Assembly (NCBI GenBank): GCA_964398955.1
Contig: CAYNOZ010000014.1
Span: 1 to 25,008, forward strand
Length of the DNA stretch: 25,008 nt
Direction: 5' to 3'
DNA from: CAYNOZ01 sp964398955
GTDB taxonomy: Archaea > Methanobacteriota_B > Thermococci > Thermococcales > CAYNOZ01
In this document: positions 15,863 to 24,797 of the stretch, one piece after another
How the letters are laid out: each line of letters opens with the position of its first letter
Position numbering within the stretch: the first letter of the stretch is position 1
Notes under the pieces: model-generated
The model's database searches: none
What the model saw: only the letters and a program-made list of their open reading frames with translations
What the model was told of the DNA's origin: nothing
Position numbers and translations under genes: made by a program

Positions 15863-17278
15863 ATGAGAGTAGAAGATCATCCTATACTTTCCTTTGAGAA
15901 AGGAGAAGAAATAACTATATACTATGAAGGAGAACCCATTACCGCTCATGAAGGTGAAACGATAGCCTCTGCTCTTTATGATAATGGGATTAAAGAGTTC
16001 AGAAAGAGTGGTGAAAAAAATCGGTCAAGAGGATTTTTCTGTTCTATAGGGAAATGTTCCTCTTGTTTGATGAAGGTTGATGGGATCCCAAATGTTAGAA
16101 CATGTATAACTATGGCTAAGGAAGGTATGGAATTAGAAGAACAAAAGGGATTTCCAGAACTACCTGAAAGGAAAGATAAGGTAAATTATGGACAAATAAA
16201 ATCTTCGAGAACTGAAATTACTGTAATTGGCGGAGGCCCTGCTGGACTCAAAGCTGCATTAACTGCAGCAAGAGCTGGGGCAGATATAACAATCGTTGAT
16301 GAAAATCCATTACTTGGAGGTCAATTGATTAAGCAGACCCATAAATTCTTCGGATCTGCTGAGGAAGAAGCAGGAACTAGAGGGATTAAAATAGGAAAGG
16401 AACTAGTTTCCCAGGTAGAAGAACATGAAAATATTAATTCTATGTTAAGAACTAGTGCGGTCGGAATCTACGATGATTCAATCGGGGTTTACACTAATAT
16501 GAAAGAGTTTGAAGAAATTAAGACTGATAAAATTATAGTGGCTTCAGGAGCATCAGAGAAAATGATCACATTTCCCAATAATGATCTTCCTGGAGTGTAT
16601 GGAGCAGGCGGGATTCAAACTCTCATGAATGTTTATGGAGTAAAACCAGGTAATGAAGTATTAATGGTTGGAGCAGGGAATGTAGGTTTGATAGTAGCTT
16701 ACCAGCTATTACAAGCTGGTGTAGATGTTAAAGCAATTATTGAAGCTCAAGAAGAGATCGGTGGGTATTATGTTCATGCAGCAAAGGTAAGAAGATTTGG
16801 TGTTCCAATACTTACTAATCACACTGTAAAAAAGGTTAAAGGAGGTTCAGAAGTTAAAAGAGTTTTAGTATCGGAATTAGATGAGAACTGGGAATTTGTT
16901 CAAGGATCTGAAAAAGAATTTAATGTAGACACAGTTGCTTTAGCAGTTGGACTTTCTCCAAGTTATAAACTACTTAACCAGGCCGGTTGTGAGATAAGTT
17001 ACGTGCCTAGTTTAGGAGGATATGTTCCGATTAGAGACGATAACATGAGGACAACTGTCGAAGATATTTATGTGGCAGGTGATGTTTCAGGGATAGAAGA
17101 AGCGACCACCGCAATGCTTGAAGGAGAAATATCAGGTGCATCAGCTGCTTTATCAATAGGTTATGAGGATGAAAGTTTAATCGATGATATAGAGGAATCA
17201 AAAGATGATCTAAGAAAATTAAGGTCTGGACCGTACTATGAACATATTAGAGAAGGTTTAACTGAGGTAATTAGATGA
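15863..17278 (+). CDS. pdhA: Proline dehydrogenase complex alpha subunit with N-terminal [2Fe-2S] domain
   Basis: This 471-residue flavoprotein is related to HcnA/HcnB, opine oxidase A and the Thermococcales PDH1 alpha subunit. Residues about 17-95 form a small ferredoxin-like domain with Cys60, Cys65, Cys68 and Cys81 (C-x4-C-x2-C-x12-C). It is followed by a pyridine nucleotide-disulphide oxidoreductase fold: GGGPAG at 123-128 for a first dinucleotide, GAGNVG at 270-275 for a second, and IYVAGDVSG near the C terminus. In the known complex it takes electrons from the catalytic subunit and passes them on. It overlaps pdhF by ATGA. The alternative, opine oxidase or HCN synthase, is less likely given the gene order and the PutP neighbour. 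Confidence 0.85.
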   Translation: MRVEDHPILSFEKGEEITIYYEGEPITAHEGETIASALYDNGIKEFRKSGEKNRSRGFFCSIGKCSSCLMKVDGIPNVRTCITMAKEGMELEEQKGFPELPERKDKVNYGQIKSSRTEITVIGGGPAGLKAALTAARAGADITIVDENPLLGGQLIKQTHKFFGSAEEEAGTRGIKIGKELVSQVEEHENINSMLRTSAVGIYDDSIGVYTNMKEFEEIKTDKIIVASGASEKMITFPNNDLPGVYGAGGIQTLMNVYGVKPGNEVLMVGAGNVGLIVAYQLLQAGVDVKAIIEAQEEIGGYYVHAAKVRRFGVPILTNHTVKKVKGGSEVKRVLVSELDENWEFVQGSEKEFNVDTVALAVGLSPSYKLLNQAGCEISYVPSLGGYVPIRDDNMRTTVEDIYVAGDVSGIEEATTAMLEGEISGASAALSIGYEDESLIDDIEESKDDLRKLRSGPYYEHIREGLTEVIR

Positions 17279-17787
17279 CCAAGTCAGAGGAAGATGAAAG
17301 TAAAGATTGGAAGAAAACTGGTTATCTAGGTCCTGAGGATCTAGAATTGCCTTCTGAGGATAGAATGAGGGAAAAACCTGTTGCAGTTGTTGAATGTCCT
17401 CAAGAAATTCCATGTGATCCATGTAAGGTTCATTGCCCTGTTGATGCTGTAAAGATGGAAGATTTAAATGATACTCCGAGAGTTGATTTTGATCAGTGTA
17501 CAGGATGTTCTATTTGTGTGCAGAAGTGTCCGGGTTTAGCTGTCTTTATGGTTCAAATAATAAATGATGAAGCTAAGATTACTCTTCCTTATGAATTTGA
17601 GCTTCCGGATGAAGAAGAAATTGTTGATGCGCTTAATAGGAAGGGTGAGAAAGTTTGCGAGGGTGAAGTAGTTAATATTATTTCTAAGGAGGAAACAGTT
17701 GGTGATACTGCTTTAGTTACTCTAAAAATACCTCGAAATTATATTGAAAATGTAAGAGGTTTTGAGAGGGTTAATAATGAAAGATGA
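17275..17787 (+). CDS. pdhF: Ferredoxin-like electron-transfer subunit with two [4Fe-4S] motifs
   Basis: The 170-residue protein has two cysteine clusters: VECPQEIPCDPCKVHCP (C-x5-C-x2-C-x3-CP) and DQCTGCSICVQKCP (standard C-x2-C-x2-C-x3-CP), fitting two [4Fe-4S] centres. The C-terminal third has no cysteine and looks like a beta-rich extension. It corresponds to PdhF, the gamma subunit of the Thermococcales PDH1 complex. The start overlaps the pdhA stop (ATGA), with GAGGT upstream, so the two are translationally coupled. Base use is rich in G and T. Confidence 0.82.
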   Translation: MTKSEEDESKDWKKTGYLGPEDLELPSEDRMREKPVAVVECPQEIPCDPCKVHCPVDAVKMEDLNDTPRVDFDQCTGCSICVQKCPGLAVFMVQIINDEAKITLPYEFELPDEEEIVDALNRKGEKVCEGEVVNIISKEETVGDTALVTLKIPRNYIENVRGFERVNNER

Positions 17788-18070
17788 AAAAGAAGAAAGT
17801 GAAGATGAAATAGTTTGCCGATGTAGAGATGTAACTGTAAAAGACATAGAAAATGCAATAGATGATGGTTACAATACTTTAGAACTATTAAAAAGAAAAA
17901 CTAAGGTAACAACAGGAACATGTCAAGGAAGAACCTGCCTAGAATTAGTGCAAAGAATACTAGCAAGAAAAACAGGAAAACAAATAAAAGACATGGAAAA
18001 ACCGAGCGATAGATCCCCAATAATACCAGTGCCTATGAGATTCATAGCAGGAGAAAAAGAAGAGGGCTAA
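17777..18070 (+). CDS. pdhX: BFD-like [2Fe-2S] subunit
   Basis: Ninety-seven residues from ATG at 17777. The protein has CRC near the N terminus and GTCQGRTC about 33 residues later, the C-x-C...C-x4-C pattern of bacterioferredoxin-associated ferredoxin (BFD, Fer2_BFD) domains, which bind one [2Fe-2S] cluster. This fits the small PdhX subunit of the proline dehydrogenase complex. I chose 17777 over the TTG at 17762 because GAGAGGG lies 7-8 nt before it. The gene overlaps pdhF by 11 nt and ends 2 nt before pdhB. Base use switches inside or just before this gene, from G/T-rich to strongly A/C-rich. Confidence 0.82.
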   Translation: MKDEKEESEDEIVCRCRDVTVKDIENAIDDGYNTLELLKRKTKVTTGTCQGRTCLELVQRILARKTGKQIKDMEKPSDRSPIIPVPMRFIAGEKEEG

Positions 18071-18072
18071 AA

Positions 18073-19218
18073 ATGGAAGATAAGAAGATCACAATAATAG
18101 GAGCAGGATCAACAGGTCTATCTACCGCATACTTTCTATCCAAGATGGGAGAAGAAGATGTAAGAATCTTAGAAAAAGATTTTGTTGGGAGTGGAGCAAC
18201 TGGAAGATGCGGAACCGGAATTCGAGCTCAATTCGCAGATAAACCAACTATAAACTTAATGAAGGAATCAAAAAAGCTTTGGAAGAAATGGTCCAACGAA
18301 ATGGATTTCAATTTTCTTCAAACAGGTTACCTTTACCTGCACCACTCAGAAGAGGAAGTTGAAAGATTTAAGAAGATGCATAGGCTACAAAACTCCCTAG
18401 GAGTACCCTCAAGGATTATAGATAAAGATGAGATTCAAGAAATCTGCAAACATATTGATACCTCAGATGTAACTGCAGGAAGTTTCAACCCTAAAGATGG
18501 TAAAGCTCATCCATTTAAAGTTGCATTAGAATTGAAAAAATTTATAGAGAATACAGAAATAGAATTAAATGAATATACAGAAGTAAAAGACATAAAAATA
18601 AATAAAAACGGTGAAGAAAAGAAAATAATTACAGGTAATGACGAATATAACACTGAAATAATAGTCAACGCCACAGGAGGATGGGCCTCAAAAATTGGAG
18701 AAATGATGAATATAAAAATACCCATAGAACCGCACAGACACCAAGCGATAATAACCGAACCATTCAAGAAAAGAACAATAGAACCTATGATAGTTTCAAT
18801 GAAACATGAAGGAGCATATTTCACCCAAACAGAGAGAGGAGGTATCGTAGGAGGGGTATCAAAACCAGAAAATGAACCTCCAACATATAGTATGAAAGAA
18901 ACATTAAAATTCGAGAAAAGACTAAGCAAAGCCTTCTCCCAGATAATACCAGCGTTAAAGCATGTTAAAATACTAAGACACTGGGCAGGATTCTATGCTA
19001 TAACCCCAGATCACAACCCAATGATAGGAGAGTATAAAATAAATGGCCATTATCTAGCATCAGGATTTAGTGGACATGGATTCATGATGGCTCCGATAGT
19101 AGGTAAATCCATCTCCAAACTTGTCTTAAATGAGGAAACAGAATACTCTTTAGAATATTTTGATCCTTACAGAATCGATAGAGGCGAACTAAGAGAACCA
19201 GCTCTTCAAATGGGTTAG
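18073..19218 (+). CDS. pdhB: FAD-dependent proline dehydrogenase catalytic subunit (beta)
   Basis: This 381-residue protein is a DAO-family flavoenzyme (glycine/sarcosine/D-amino acid oxidase fold). It has the FAD motif GAGSTGLSTAYFLSK at 9-23, EKDFVGSGATGRCGTGIRAQF, the NATGGWASKIGEMM segment, and the C-terminal DHNPMIGEY and YLASGFSGHGFMMAPIVGK, all typical of the beta subunit of dye-linked L-proline dehydrogenase PDH1 and of sarcosine oxidase beta. It would oxidise L-proline to pyrroline-5-carboxylate. GAGGG at the pdhX end is its ribosome site. The order A-F-X-B matches the Thermococcales cluster. Sarcosine or another secondary amine remains a possible substrate. It converges on nep1 with an 8-bp gap. 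Confidence 0.85.
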   Translation: MEDKKITIIGAGSTGLSTAYFLSKMGEEDVRILEKDFVGSGATGRCGTGIRAQFADKPTINLMKESKKLWKKWSNEMDFNFLQTGYLYLHHSEEEVERFKKMHRLQNSLGVPSRIIDKDEIQEICKHIDTSDVTAGSFNPKDGKAHPFKVALELKKFIENTEIELNEYTEVKDIKINKNGEEKKIITGNDEYNTEIIVNATGGWASKIGEMMNIKIPIEPHRHQAIITEPFKKRTIEPMIVSMKHEGAYFTQTERGGIVGGVSKPENEPPTYSMKETLKFEKRLSKAFSQIIPALKHVKILRHWAGFYAITPDHNPMIGEYKINGHYLASGFSGHGFMMAPIVGKSISKLVLNEETEYSLEYFDPYRIDRGELREPALQMG

Positions 19219-19226
19219 ATTAAGAT

Positions 19227-19871
19227 TCAAGCTCTTTCATATTCGCTGATTACTTCATTTAGAGTTGACCATGCTGTAAGCTGTTCTTTGTATATTGATA
19301 TTTTCTTTCCCTTGGGATTGGAAATGTAGTCTCCCTTGGGGAATCCTCCTATTATTACTGTTGTATCTCCTGATTTTGGAAATTGTTTTTTTAATTCAGT
19401 GACCGATTCTCCTTCACCGGTCATCACCAATTTTTCACCATTAAGATCATTCAAAAGGTTTTTTAGCGTTTCATTTCTTAGTTTAAGTAATTCTAAATCC
19501 TTTGGAACTGTTTTAGTTTTGAATAGTTTTTCAAACAGTCCAATGAATCTATTATAAGATCTTGGTAATCTTGTTTCAGAATCTATTTCGATTACTTTAT
19601 CGTTTCTGGTGTGTATGAATAGATTAAGCTCCTTTTCCTTATTAAGAATGCTTTCGAGAGCGCATAATAGACTTATATGTATTATATCCGGCCTTCCTCT
19701 TCTTTCAGATTGTTTTAATTTTTTCATTGCTTTATGATGGTAGTTAGAATCTAATAACATTTCAGATGGATTCTTATCACTTTTTTTAGCGCTTCTCTTA
19801 ATTATATTATGACTTTGAATCTTAGAAGGAATTAATTCTAACTCAGAATCAGCTAATACAATATTCAGCAT
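19227..19871 (-). CDS. nep1: Nep1/Emg1 rRNA pseudouridine N1-methyltransferase
   Basis: Nep1 methylates N1 of a conserved pseudouridine in 16S rRNA and helps small-subunit assembly. The 214-residue protein has the family hallmarks: LLDSNYHHKAMKKL, SERRGRPDIIHISLL (residues that bind RNA), NLFIHTRND, RLPRSYNRFIGLFEKL and the SPOUT knot segment VIIGGFPKGDY. ATG at 19871 is preferred to GTG at 19880 because GGTG lies 6 nt before it. It sits 30 nt after serA on the same strand. Length is normal for archaea. Confidence 0.94.
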   Translation of the reverse strand: MLNIVLADSELELIPSKIQSHNIIKRSAKKSDKNPSEMLLDSNYHHKAMKKLKQSERRGRPDIIHISLLCALESILNKEKELNLFIHTRNDKVIEIDSETRLPRSYNRFIGLFEKLFKTKTVPKDLELLKLRNETLKNLLNDLNGEKLVMTGEGESVTELKKQFPKSGDTTVIIGGFPKGDYISNPKGKKISIYKEQLTAWSTLNEVISEYERA

Positions 19872-19901
19872 TAAATACACCGAAAAAAAGTAGAAAAAAA
19901 T

Positions 19902-20822
19902 TTACTTTAAAAAGTCAATAATTTTTTCTGCAGTCATTACACCAGTTCTTCTCTGAGCTTCCTCAGTAGTTGAAGCTATATGACATGTTAACAATACATC
20001 ATCTAATTCTAATAATGGATTATCATCTTCAGGTGGTTCTTCTGCATAAACATCGATTCCCGCAGCCTTTATTTCATCGTTTTTTATGGCATCAGCTAAA
20101 TCTTCTTCATTTATCACTCCACCCCTAGCTGCGTTAACTATTATAGCCGAATCCTTCATTTTCTTTAACTCTTCTTCAGCAATAAGATTCTTAGTTCCTG
20201 GATTTAATGGAACATGTATGGAAAGAAAGTCGCTAGTAGCTAATAATGGGTCAAGATTATCTATACAAGCGGCACCTATCTCATCTCCATAATCTAGGTT
20301 CTCTCTACAGTCATAGTAAAAGATGTTCATACCTAGTGCATCCCCTATCTTTGCCGTTTCGTATCCTATTTTCCCAAAGCCTACTATTCCAAGATTTTTA
20401 CCTCGTAATTCATTTCCCATAATGTCTCCTTTTCTCCATGTATTATTCTTTAACCCTTGATGGGCTTTACCTACTTCTCTAGCTGCTCCAAGCATCAAGG
20501 TGAGTGCATGTTCCGCTACAGATCTAGTCGGAGCTTCTGGCACATTTTTAACTTCTATACCTAGTTCCTCCGCTTTTTCAGTATCAATAGTATCTAAACC
20601 AACACCTGCTCTCCCAATTACCTCTAAATTCTCTCCAGCCTCGATTACTTCACTAGTCATCCTAGGTTTACTTCTAACAATAATAGCATTAAAATCTTTA
20701 ATTTTTTCTTTAAGAACATCCTGATCCGGATAATGCAATTCCTCCACTTCAAAACCTTCCGTATCTTCCAATAACTCAACTGCATCCGGATGAATCTTAG
20801 CAGCAACAAGAACCTTCTTCAT
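19902..20822 (-). CDS. serA: D-3-phosphoglycerate dehydrogenase-like 2-hydroxyacid dehydrogenase, short form
   Basis: A 306-residue NAD-dependent D-2-hydroxyacid dehydrogenase. It shows GRAGVGLDTIDTEKAEELGI, the coenzyme motif GIVGFGKIG, NAARGGVINEEDL with the catalytic arginine, and CHIASTTEEAQRRTG with the catalytic histidine. The sequence is closest to SerA, the first enzyme of serine synthesis, but it lacks the C-terminal ASB and ACT domains of the long form (about 525 residues), so serine feedback through ACT is not expected. Glyoxylate/hydroxypyruvate reductase is the main alternative. ATG at 20822 follows GGTGG; a TTG at 20834 is less likely. Confidence 0.88.
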   Translation of the reverse strand: MKKVLVAAKIHPDAVELLEDTEGFEVEELHYPDQDVLKEKIKDFNAIIVRSKPRMTSEVIEAGENLEVIGRAGVGLDTIDTEKAEELGIEVKNVPEAPTRSVAEHALTLMLGAAREVGKAHQGLKNNTWRKGDIMGNELRGKNLGIVGFGKIGYETAKIGDALGMNIFYYDCRENLDYGDEIGAACIDNLDPLLATSDFLSIHVPLNPGTKNLIAEEELKKMKDSAIIVNAARGGVINEEDLADAIKNDEIKAAGIDVYAEEPPEDDNPLLELDDVLLTCHIASTTEEAQRRTGVMTAEKIIDFLK

Positions 20823-21143
20823 TATTTCCACCAACTAACTAAATTTAATAAACATCCAAACCTCAAAGCTTTCCAAAACTTCAAGAAAACTCCTTAAAAT
20901 AAAATTGGAGAAAACAACATATAAAAATAATGGTTTATCCAAACAAAAAAATTAAAAACCTAATTTAAAAAATCAAAAATTTGAAATATTTAACCTTTAA
21001 AATATAATATAAACATAAAAAATATTTTAAAAGAATCATATATTAACCACAACAATAATCAAAATTTATCAGCAAACAACAACTCATTAGACCACTAAAA
21101 AGAGTTCATTCAATTAAAGCAAATTTAGTGTTCAGGTGTTAAA
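20823..21143. other. Non-coding divergent region between serA and helicase
   Basis: A 321-bp stretch, very A+T-rich and with the plus strand biased to A and C. It must hold promoters for both divergent genes. A TATA-like TTTATTAAATTT lies before serA (about 20842-20853), and CACTAAAAAG (about 21092-21101) or CAATTAAAGC (about 21111-21120) before the helicase, whose ribosome site AGGTG is at 21134-21138. No gene, RNA or clear repeat is seen. Confidence 0.5.
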
Positions 21144-23138
21144 ATGACTGACTACGAATTTAAGGATTATAGAGATTATAAGAACAAATATTCAGATTTA
21201 GTTGAATTGGAAAGAGAAGAAGAAATGGAAAGACATGAAAAAGAAATAAGGAATATGCATCCGAAAGAAAGAGAATCGAAGGGAAGAGCATTACTAAATA
21301 TGAAAGGTAAAGATGAAGGCAAAGGATTAGGAGGTAAATACCTAATAAAATTTGTTAGAGGAGAACGTTTACCGGATACGGAGATATCAGTAGGGGATTT
21401 AGTAATGGTCAGTAAAAATGAACCTTTAAATCCTGATAATCCTACTGGAACGGTTATAGAGAAAACTAATTACTCAATAACGGTAGCATTCAACAAAAAA
21501 CCCTTTGGATTCGTATACGGTAAAAATCTTAGAATAGATTTATACGTGAATGACATAACATTCCAAAGAATGCTGGACGCTTTAAAAAACCTGGAAAACG
21601 TAAAAGAAGACAAAAAACATCTTAAAAACATTATATTAGGAAAAGAAACTCCAAGATTCACTAAAAAAGAAGATATAGAAATAAAAAATTCTGAATTAAA
21701 CCATTCTCAGAAAAAAGCTGTTGAAAGATCATTAGAAGCAGATGATATCTTTTTAATTCATGGTCCTCCAGGGACTGGCAAAACAACCACTCTAATTGAG
21801 GTAATCGAACAGCATATTGAAGAAGGAAAAAAGGTTTTAGCAACTGCAGACTCAAATGTAGCTGTTGATAATATTGTTGATTTTTTAGCTGAAAGAAATA
21901 GGGAACCTGTAAGGGTAGGACATCCTGCAAGAGTTACAGAAACACTGAGAGAGCACACATTAGACTATTTAGTAGAGGAAAAGGATAAATATCGGAAATC
22001 ACAGAACTTAAGAGATAAAGCTGATAAACTCGATGATGAACAAGATAATTACACCTATCCTTCAGGAAGATGGAGAAGAGGTCTAAGCGATGAAGCAATC
22101 AAAAGTCTGGCAAAAAAAGGCAAAGGATCAAGAGGAATTTCTCCGAAAAAAATTAAAAGCATGTCAAAATGGTTAGATCTTCAAGAACAAATAAATGACT
22201 TAATACAAGAATCAAAAGAACTAGAAAATCAAGCAATAGATGAACTAATAGAAAATGCAGACGTAGTATGCACAACTAATTCAACAGCAGGAAGTGAATT
22301 AATGGAAAACAGAAACTTCGATGTAGTGGTAATAGATGAAGCCACCCAAGCAACAGAACCATCCTGTTTAATCCCGATCACCCACGCAAATAAAGTAGTA
22401 ATGGCAGGAGACCATAAACAATTACCACCAACAATTTTAAACCAAGAAGCAAAACAAAAAGGACTCGAACAGACCTTATTCGAAAGAATGATACATATCA
22501 ACGAATCTGAAATAAAGGAAATGCTAAATAAACAGTACAGAATGAACAACAAAATAATGAACTTTTCAAGCCAAAAATTCTACAACAACAACCTCGAAGC
22601 ATCTGAACAAGTATCAAATCACAAATTAGACATCGAAAAACGAAGATCAAAAGAAAAGGTAGAAGAAATCATTGATCCAGAAAACATAATTACATACGTA
22701 GATACACAAGGAAAATATCCTGAAAGAACTAGAGAAGGATCAACTTCAAAAGAAAATCCAAAAGAAGCAGAATTAGTTAAAGAAATAGTTGAAAAACTTT
22801 TAAATCGTGGAATAGACCCAATGAGTATCGGTGTAATCTCACCTTACGATGATCAAATAGATCTCTTGAATAAAAAAATGAATATGGAAGAATTAGAAGT
22901 AAAAACAGTGGATGGTTTCCAAGGTAGGGAAAAAGAAATAATAATACTTTCCTTAGTCAGATCAAATAAAAAAGGAGAAATAGGATTCTTAGAAGATCTT
23001 AGAAGATTAAATGTTTCAATCACCAGAGCAAAGAAAAAATTAATTCTTATAGGAGATTCCAGAACACTAAATAAACATGAAACCTACGCAGAACTTATAA
23101 ATTACATAGAAAACGAAGGAAATCTAATAAAGGTCTAA
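21144..23138 (+). CDS. SF1B DNA/RNA helicase, IGHMBP2/Upf1-like
   Basis: The 664-residue protein has all the superfamily 1 motifs: GPPGTGKTTT at 207-216 (Walker A), the ATADSNVAVDNIV motif Ia, DEATQ at 398-402 (Walker B), GDHKQLPPT (motif III), QYRMNNKIM (motif IV), TVDGFQGREKEIIILSLVRSN (motif V) and LNVSITRAKKKL (motif VI). The first 200 residues hold the beta-barrel 1B domain typical of IGHMBP2/Upf1 helicases. A Lys/Glu-rich insertion at about 280-375 would be the stalk. Archaeal members act 5' to 3' on nucleic acid, but the cellular role is not settled. It stands alone and converges with the carbamoyltransferase gene, 13 bp apart. Confidence 0.92.
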   Translation: MTDYEFKDYRDYKNKYSDLVELEREEEMERHEKEIRNMHPKERESKGRALLNMKGKDEGKGLGGKYLIKFVRGERLPDTEISVGDLVMVSKNEPLNPDNPTGTVIEKTNYSITVAFNKKPFGFVYGKNLRIDLYVNDITFQRMLDALKNLENVKEDKKHLKNIILGKETPRFTKKEDIEIKNSELNHSQKKAVERSLEADDIFLIHGPPGTGKTTTLIEVIEQHIEEGKKVLATADSNVAVDNIVDFLAERNREPVRVGHPARVTETLREHTLDYLVEEKDKYRKSQNLRDKADKLDDEQDNYTYPSGRWRRGLSDEAIKSLAKKGKGSRGISPKKIKSMSKWLDLQEQINDLIQESKELENQAIDELIENADVVCTTNSTAGSELMENRNFDVVVIDEATQATEPSCLIPITHANKVVMAGDHKQLPPTILNQEAKQKGLEQTLFERMIHINESEIKEMLNKQYRMNNKIMNFSSQKFYNNNLEASEQVSNHKLDIEKRRSKEKVEEIIDPENIITYVDTQGKYPERTREGSTSKENPKEAELVKEIVEKLLNRGIDPMSIGVISPYDDQIDLLNKKMNMEELEVKTVDGFQGREKEIIILSLVRSNKKGEIGFLEDLRRLNVSITRAKKKLILIGDSRTLNKHETYAELINYIENEGNLIKV

Positions 23139-23151
23139 TAATATTATATAA

Positions 23152-24786
23152 CTACTTCTTTTTCTTCTCCACCAAAAAATCTTCAATAACCAGATAATCA
23201 AGATCAGACCTTAAAAAAGATTTAACAGCATCTCTAGGAGAACAAACAATCGGCTCACCATGCATATTGAAACTAGTATTAAGAACTGCCCCAATACCAT
23301 TCAATTCTTCAAACTTTTTAATAATATTGTAAAAACTATAATTATCCTCTTCAGAAATAATCTGAGGTCTAGTAGTTCCATCAACGTGAATCGTAGCTTC
23401 TAAATCTTCCTTAGCCTTGTCTTCAACATCAAAAGACATAGTCATAAATTTATTTTCTTCAGAACTTTTCAGATAATCATCTGCTCTAGAATCTAAAATA
23501 GTAGGAGCAAAAGGCTGGAAGGGTTCTCTACCTAAAGAATTATTCAATTTTTCCTTCAAACCAACATCAGAGGGATCCGAAAGAATAGACCTATTCCCAA
23601 GAGCCCGAGGCCCATACTCCATCCTTCCTTGAAATAGAGAAACAATATTACCCTCAGAAATTAAATTACCCACTTCATCAATAATGTTATTTGATTTTCT
23701 AAATCTTAGTTTATCAGAATCCTCCAAAACTTCTCTCACTTCAGGATTAGAATATTTAGGACCAAGATAAACATTTTTAACACTATCTTTCATCTCGTAA
23801 TTACCAGATCCATTATAATTATTCTGGAGGTAAAGAGCTGCTCCTAAAGCTAATCCTCCATCACCCATATGAGGAAATATATAACTTTCAGCAAATTTAT
23901 TTCTCACAATTGAGTTACCTTTAACATTTTGAGCTAGTCCTCCACTATATGCGATTTTCCGTTTAAATTTCTCGTCTATTTCATCATTTTCAAGTATATT
24001 ATTTGACAAGTCTCTTAATAATTTTTCTAAGTGTTTCTGTGCTGAAGATGCTGCTTTTATTGCTTTAATTGATAATTTATGCTTCAGTTTTCCTTTTCTA
24101 AGAAGGTTAGAAATTTCTTTTTTTCTGTGAATTGGAAAGTTTATTTTTTTTGAAATTTTTTTTGCTGACTTAGAACCTGTAACATTCATTTTATTGTTGA
24201 ATGTTAGTCCGTTAAGGGTTATGCAATTAGAAAAGTCGTAATAGTTATCAGAATTGTGGTATGCTCCTAGGGCCATAATTTTTCCTTCATGTCTCATGGG
24301 TTTGAATCCGAGCATCTCAGTGATAGATGCGTAGAAGTCTCCTAGAGAGTTTAAGTAAGTGCTTTGTGCTATTTTATTTAAATTATTGTTGTTTGCTAGG
24401 TAGATTGCAGATGAAATTCCATCTCCAGCTGCATCAATTGTTAGTACTGTTCCTTTGTTCCATCCGCTTGTGAAATAGGCGCTGGAAGCGTGAGCTAGGT
24501 GATGTTCAACATTTACTATTTTATCATCTATTGGCCCTAAGATTTTTTCTAATTCTTTTTCTAATTTAAGCAGTCTTTTTCTTTTTCTATATATTCCAGC
24601 AACTGCAATTTTATCGATGTCTTCAGGGGTTGATTTGGATAGTTCTAGAACTTTTTTTGTTGATTTTTTCGGGAATCCTCGGTAGTATTTTTCTCTGTTT
24701 AGTCTTTCCTCATTTACTGCGAATATTTTTTCTTTATCTACAATTGCGGCTCCTGAGTCGTGTCCATCATGGATTCCTAGTATCAT
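23152..24786 (-). CDS. Carbamoyltransferase, NodU/TobZ/CmcH family
   Basis: These enzymes move a carbamoyl group from carbamoyl phosphate, through carbamoyl-AMP, to a hydroxyl of a sugar or antibiotic. The 544-residue protein has the N-terminal Kae1-like ASKHA domain: MILGIHDGHDSGAAIVD, VNEERLNREKYYRGFPKKS, VEHHLAHASSAY (metal and active-site histidines) and TIDAAGDGISS. The C-terminal YrdC-related region shows QGRMEYGPRALGNRSIL, PFQPFAPTIL, NTSFNMHGEPIVCSPRDA and DYLVIEDF. The target is unknown; a surface glycan is a reasonable guess. GAGGTGA precedes the ATG. The 5' half of the gene is G+T-rich on the plus strand and the 3' half A+C-rich. Confidence 0.93.
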   Translation of the reverse strand: MILGIHDGHDSGAAIVDKEKIFAVNEERLNREKYYRGFPKKSTKKVLELSKSTPEDIDKIAVAGIYRKRKRLLKLEKELEKILGPIDDKIVNVEHHLAHASSAYFTSGWNKGTVLTIDAAGDGISSAIYLANNNNLNKIAQSTYLNSLGDFYASITEMLGFKPMRHEGKIMALGAYHNSDNYYDFSNCITLNGLTFNNKMNVTGSKSAKKISKKINFPIHRKKEISNLLRKGKLKHKLSIKAIKAASSAQKHLEKLLRDLSNNILENDEIDEKFKRKIAYSGGLAQNVKGNSIVRNKFAESYIFPHMGDGGLALGAALYLQNNYNGSGNYEMKDSVKNVYLGPKYSNPEVREVLEDSDKLRFRKSNNIIDEVGNLISEGNIVSLFQGRMEYGPRALGNRSILSDPSDVGLKEKLNNSLGREPFQPFAPTILDSRADDYLKSSEENKFMTMSFDVEDKAKEDLEATIHVDGTTRPQIISEEDNYSFYNIIKKFEELNGIGAVLNTSFNMHGEPIVCSPRDAVKSFLRSDLDYLVIEDFLVEKKKK

Positions 24787-24797
24787 TTATTCACCTC

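Noticed and set aside
15863..19218. Hydrogen cyanide synthase or opine oxidase genes
   Set aside because: Subunits are homologous, but the A-F-X-B order with separate ferredoxin and BFD-like genes and the PutP neighbour fit proline dehydrogenase better.
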